This document shows positions 8,143-9,998 of a stretch of DNA of 9,998 bases, one piece after another. Where the stretch lies: positions 1 through 9,998 of the forward strand of contig JBCDCP010000104.1 of NCBI GenBank assembly GCA_039181495.1, in the 5' to 3' direction. The translations under genes and the position numbers were made by a program. Source of the DNA: JBCDCP01 sp039181495 (GTDB lineage Bacteria > Pseudomonadota > Alphaproteobacteria > Rhizobiales > Tepidamorphaceae). The stretch's first letter is position 1. Every line of letters begins with the position of its first letter. The notes beneath the pieces were generated by a model, which saw nothing but the letters and a program-made list of their open reading frames with translations, had not been told where the DNA came from and searched no databases.

Positions 8143-8180
8143 TTACCTTAAAGGTAAACGGTATCGCTCCCGATCGTTAC
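8143..8180 (-). terminator. Two overlapping inverted repeats downstream of the tolC-family gene
   Basis: On the leftward RNA, one hairpin pairs GTAACG and ATCG (8180-8171) with CGAT and CGTTTAC (8166-8154) around a GGAG loop, with small bulges, and covers the stop codon. Directly after it, TTACC-TTTAA-GGTAA (8157-8143) can form a second hairpin, followed by CTTTTG. At DNA level that second element is a perfect 7-bp inverted repeat around one base. The two hairpins share 8154-8157, so they exclude each other. It could be a weak or partial terminator between the tolC-family gene and lapB, or an operator. No function is proven. Confidence 0.33.
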
Positions 8181-9574
8181 TCTGTCAGCGGTTTGATGTT
8201 GAGGCCCTGTCCGAACGCATAGCCATGTGCGCTTGCGGGTTCTGCCATGGGCTCGGCCTCGAAGGCGGTCCCGACCCCAAAATGCCGCACCAGGACGCCC
8301 ATCGCCGCGATCGTCTCGAACCGTGCAAACAGCGCAATGGTCTCCGCGCTGGCCAGCTCGATCTGGGCATTGAACCGGTTGCCTTCCGCGTTCAGCAGGT
8401 CGAGATAATCGCGCAAGCCAGCATCATATTCTTCGCGATAGGCCTCGATCAGCGCCCGCGCCGCCTCGATCTGGTTGCGAAGCGCATGGATGCGCTGGTC
8501 GATCGCGCCCATCGTCACCCACGCCTCGCGCACCGCCTGGTCAACATCCAGACGCAGTCGGTCGAGCCGGATCTGTTCGGCCACGATGCGCTCGTTCTGC
8601 TCATCCTTGCGGGCCGCATCGATGCCGCCATTGAACAGGTTCCAACTCGCCCCCAGCCGGAAGCTGAAATCATTGTTGCGCCCCTGAACACCATCGAGAT
8701 CCTCACCCAGCGTCGCCGCACTATCGAGCGTCACCCGCGGCAGAAAATCGCTGTCGACCCGGGCCCGGTCGCGCTCAAGCGCATCGATGTCGGACTGTGT
8801 CGCCGCAAGCGCGGGATGATTGGCCCGCGCCCGGTCGATGGCCGTCTGCAGCTGGTGCGGAATACCCTTGGGATAGCGGACACCATGCAGCCGCCCGGGC
8901 TTGCGGCCGACAAGGTTGATGAATTGGGCTTCGACAACCCCGAGCGCCCGCAGCACATCGCCAACAATCGTCCGCACCGCGGCCAGCCGCTCGCGCGCCT
9001 GCGCCACATCGCCAGCCGGCGCCCGCCCGCCGGCAAACGCGGTCTGGATCTGGCTGAGATATTCCTGATGGGTCGCGATGCTGCGCCGTGCCACCGCAAG
9101 GATCTCCCGGTGCCGCATCACATCGAGATAGGCTTCCACCGTCTCCAGCGCGACCAATTCGGACTGCTCCAGCACACGGATGGCTGACGCGTTGATCCGC
9201 GCGATCTGGCCATACACCGCGTTGGCCCGGTCGAACCCGTTAAACAGCACCAGTTGCGCTCTCGAATCGAACTGCTTGTTGCTCTGCCAGTTGGCGTTAG
9301 ACGCCAGAGCCAGCGAGTTCGGCCGGTCGACGAACTGCTCGCCGATGAACCCCGAGACATCCAGCGTCGGCAGATAGCGGCCGGTCTGCTGGCGCAGTTG
9401 GGCATCGGCAATTCGCCGCTCCGCTGCAGCCTCGCCCACCCGCGGGTGGTTCTCTACCGCAAGACGAACCGACTCACTCAGCGTCAGACCGCCCGCATGG
9501 GCTGGCTGGACGGCGAGACAGAAAAGCGCGGCAGCTGCTGCCGCAACCACCCGATATGAGCCAGAAAAAACCAT
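8177..9574 (-). CDS. TolC-family outer-membrane channel of type I secretion (LapE-like)
   Basis: This 465-residue protein would form the trimeric outer-membrane channel and periplasmic tunnel that receives the adhesin from the LapB/LapC-like complex. Numbered from the ATG at 9574, residues 1-27 make a good signal peptide (core VVAAAAAALFCLAV, cleavage after AHA). The mature protein shows the internal duplication of TolC proteins: TLSESVRLAVENHPRV and LVLFNGFDRAN in the first half, RARANHPAL and WNLFNGGIDAARKDEQN in the second. Each half has long helices and a short beta-barrel stretch. The EEYDAGLRDYLDLLNAE segment before the last helix is typical of the family. The length is normal. A GTG at 9610 would add 12 residues; neither start has a clear ribosome site, and I prefer the ATG because it gives a compact signal peptide. 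It is 185 bp upstream of lapB on the same strand. Alternative: a TolC shared with other exporters, less likely given its position. Confidence 0.93.
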   Translation of the reverse strand: MVFSGSYRVVAAAAAALFCLAVQPAHAGGLTLSESVRLAVENHPRVGEAAAERRIADAQLRQQTGRYLPTLDVSGFIGEQFVDRPNSLALASNANWQSNKQFDSRAQLVLFNGFDRANAVYGQIARINASAIRVLEQSELVALETVEAYLDVMRHREILAVARRSIATHQEYLSQIQTAFAGGRAPAGDVAQARERLAAVRTIVGDVLRALGVVEAQFINLVGRKPGRLHGVRYPKGIPHQLQTAIDRARANHPALAATQSDIDALERDRARVDSDFLPRVTLDSAATLGEDLDGVQGRNNDFSFRLGASWNLFNGGIDAARKDEQNERIVAEQIRLDRLRLDVDQAVREAWVTMGAIDQRIHALRNQIEAARALIEAYREEYDAGLRDYLDLLNAEGNRFNAQIELASAETIALFARFETIAAMGVLVRHFGVGTAFEAEPMAEPASAHGYAFGQGLNIKPLTE

Positions 9575-9670
9575 TGAAAACAGTATGCGCCCAGATTCTC
9601 CAAGTCGCACAATACCAACCGCCAGAGCCCGGTAAACCGCTTTCCCCCAAACGCGAAGAGCCAGACACCG

Positions 9671-9698
9671 TATTCATCACAACGTTGCACCAGCGCAA
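9671..9698 (-). promoter_or_regulatory. Possible sigma-70-type promoter for the tolC-family gene
   Basis: Reading leftward, TTGCGC (9698-9693) is followed after 16 bases by TGAATA (9676-9671), a loose match to -35 and -10 boxes. Transcription would begin near 9664, about 90 bases before the preferred ATG. The -35 box overlaps the GTTGC/GCAAC inverted repeat at 9684-9699, which could be a regulator site. This is pattern matching by eye only. Confidence 0.22.
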
Positions 9699-9890
9699 CA
9701 AAATGACCGCGAAAAATGGCTGAATTTTCAGTTCAGAACGGCCGATTGGCGGAACGTGCTAGTGCGTTTGTCCTTATTGTCGCTGCCCGCTATCGCCGGC
9801 GCAGGCATCAAATCCGTTATTTACGCTCCAAATTCTAGACCGCCGCGGGGCCATTTCCTTTTGCCATTGAAGCACACGGTCAATCTTCGC

Positions 9891-9902
9891 GCACAATTGT
9901 GC
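9891..9902. repeat. Perfect 12-bp palindrome
   Basis: GCACAATTGTGC is a perfect palindrome in the otherwise unassigned right-hand region, about 320 bp upstream of the tolC-family ATG. It could be a binding site for a dimeric regulator. One 12-bp palindrome can also arise by chance, and no second copy was noticed in the window. Confidence 0.3.
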
Positions 9903-9998
9903 TAGGCCGCGATGCAAAGGCTGCTCGGCCAACTGCCGACGGTTCAACCGCCAGCCAATCAGTAGGATCGGGGACTTCGAACACTGGTCGGAGTGGCA

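Larger units (their letters stand above)
9611..9998. other. Non-coding or undetermined region upstream of the tolC-family gene
   Basis: I see no convincing gene here. On the left strand a frame stays open from the right edge to a TAA at 9774-9776 (74 codons, no start in the window, many G/C third positions). It could be the end of a leftward gene, but a frame this long is expected fairly often by chance. On the right strand a frame is open from 9839 to the edge without an ATG. A 40-codon ORF from ATG 9716 has no ribosome site. Short inverted repeats are CTGAA-7-TTCAG (9720-9736), GTTGC-6-GCAAC (9684-9699) and GCACAATTGTGC (9891-9902). Confidence 0.5.

Noticed and set aside
8225..9187. Plus-strand open frame of 320 codons opposite the tolC-family gene.
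   Set aside because: The opposite strand encodes a full TolC-family protein with signal peptide and internal duplication. The plus frame is a GC-driven shadow.
9716..9838. Small plus-strand ORF (40 codons) from ATG at 9716.
   Set aside because: It has no ribosome binding site, overlaps the likely promoter region of the tolC-family gene and has no recognisable features.
9839..9997. Plus-strand open frame beginning with codons for Thr-Ala-Ala-Gly, the same as the known LapG cleavage motif of Pseudomonas LapA, which suggested a second adhesin N-terminus.
   Set aside because: A TAG stop immediately precedes it at 9836, there is no ATG and no ribosome site, only about 45% of third positions are G or C, and the following residues do not resemble a retention module. 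The motif match is probably chance.

Overview
The window looks like chromosome of an alphaproteobacterium. The basis is its moderately high GC content, the sequence style of the encoded proteins, and the presence of a periplasmic BTLCP/LapG-type protease next to a type I secretion system, a pairing common in that class. The genus cannot be determined from the sequence.

Layout: positions 2-3475 (+) hold the C-terminal 1,157 codons of a very large type I-secreted surface adhesin. The frame is open at the left edge, so the N-terminus lies outside the window. The visible part reads as a VCBS repeat, two Ig/cadherin-like domains, a domain resembling a module of PEP-CTERM proteins, an 'NGDFE' carbohydrate-binding-like jelly-roll module, a ladder of acidic EF-hand-like calcium loops, a hydrophobic helix, a further cadherin-like domain, four RTX nonapeptides and a type I secretion signal. 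Converging on it from the right is a leftward cluster in the order tolC/lapE-like (8177-9574), lapB-like ABC exporter (5763-7991), lapC-like HlyD adaptor (4450-5760) and lapG-like cysteine protease (3509-4411). lapB and lapC are 2 bp apart, lapC and lapG 38 bp apart, and lapE and lapB 185 bp apart.

Together these genes form a Lap-type adhesin export-and-release system. LapB (inner-membrane ATPase with a C39-like domain lacking a recognisable catalytic cysteine), LapC (periplasmic adaptor) and the TolC-family outer-membrane protein would make the channel. The adhesin is their obvious substrate, because it ends in an RTX-type secretion signal. The LapG-type protease has an intact Cys-His-Asp triad and would be expected to clip a surface-retained adhesin near its N-terminus, releasing it. 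The c-di-GMP receptor LapD, which normally controls LapG, is not in the window.

Positions 9611-9998 contain no gene I can support. They hold a possible weak promoter for the tolC-family gene, a few short inverted repeats, and short open frames running off the right edge.
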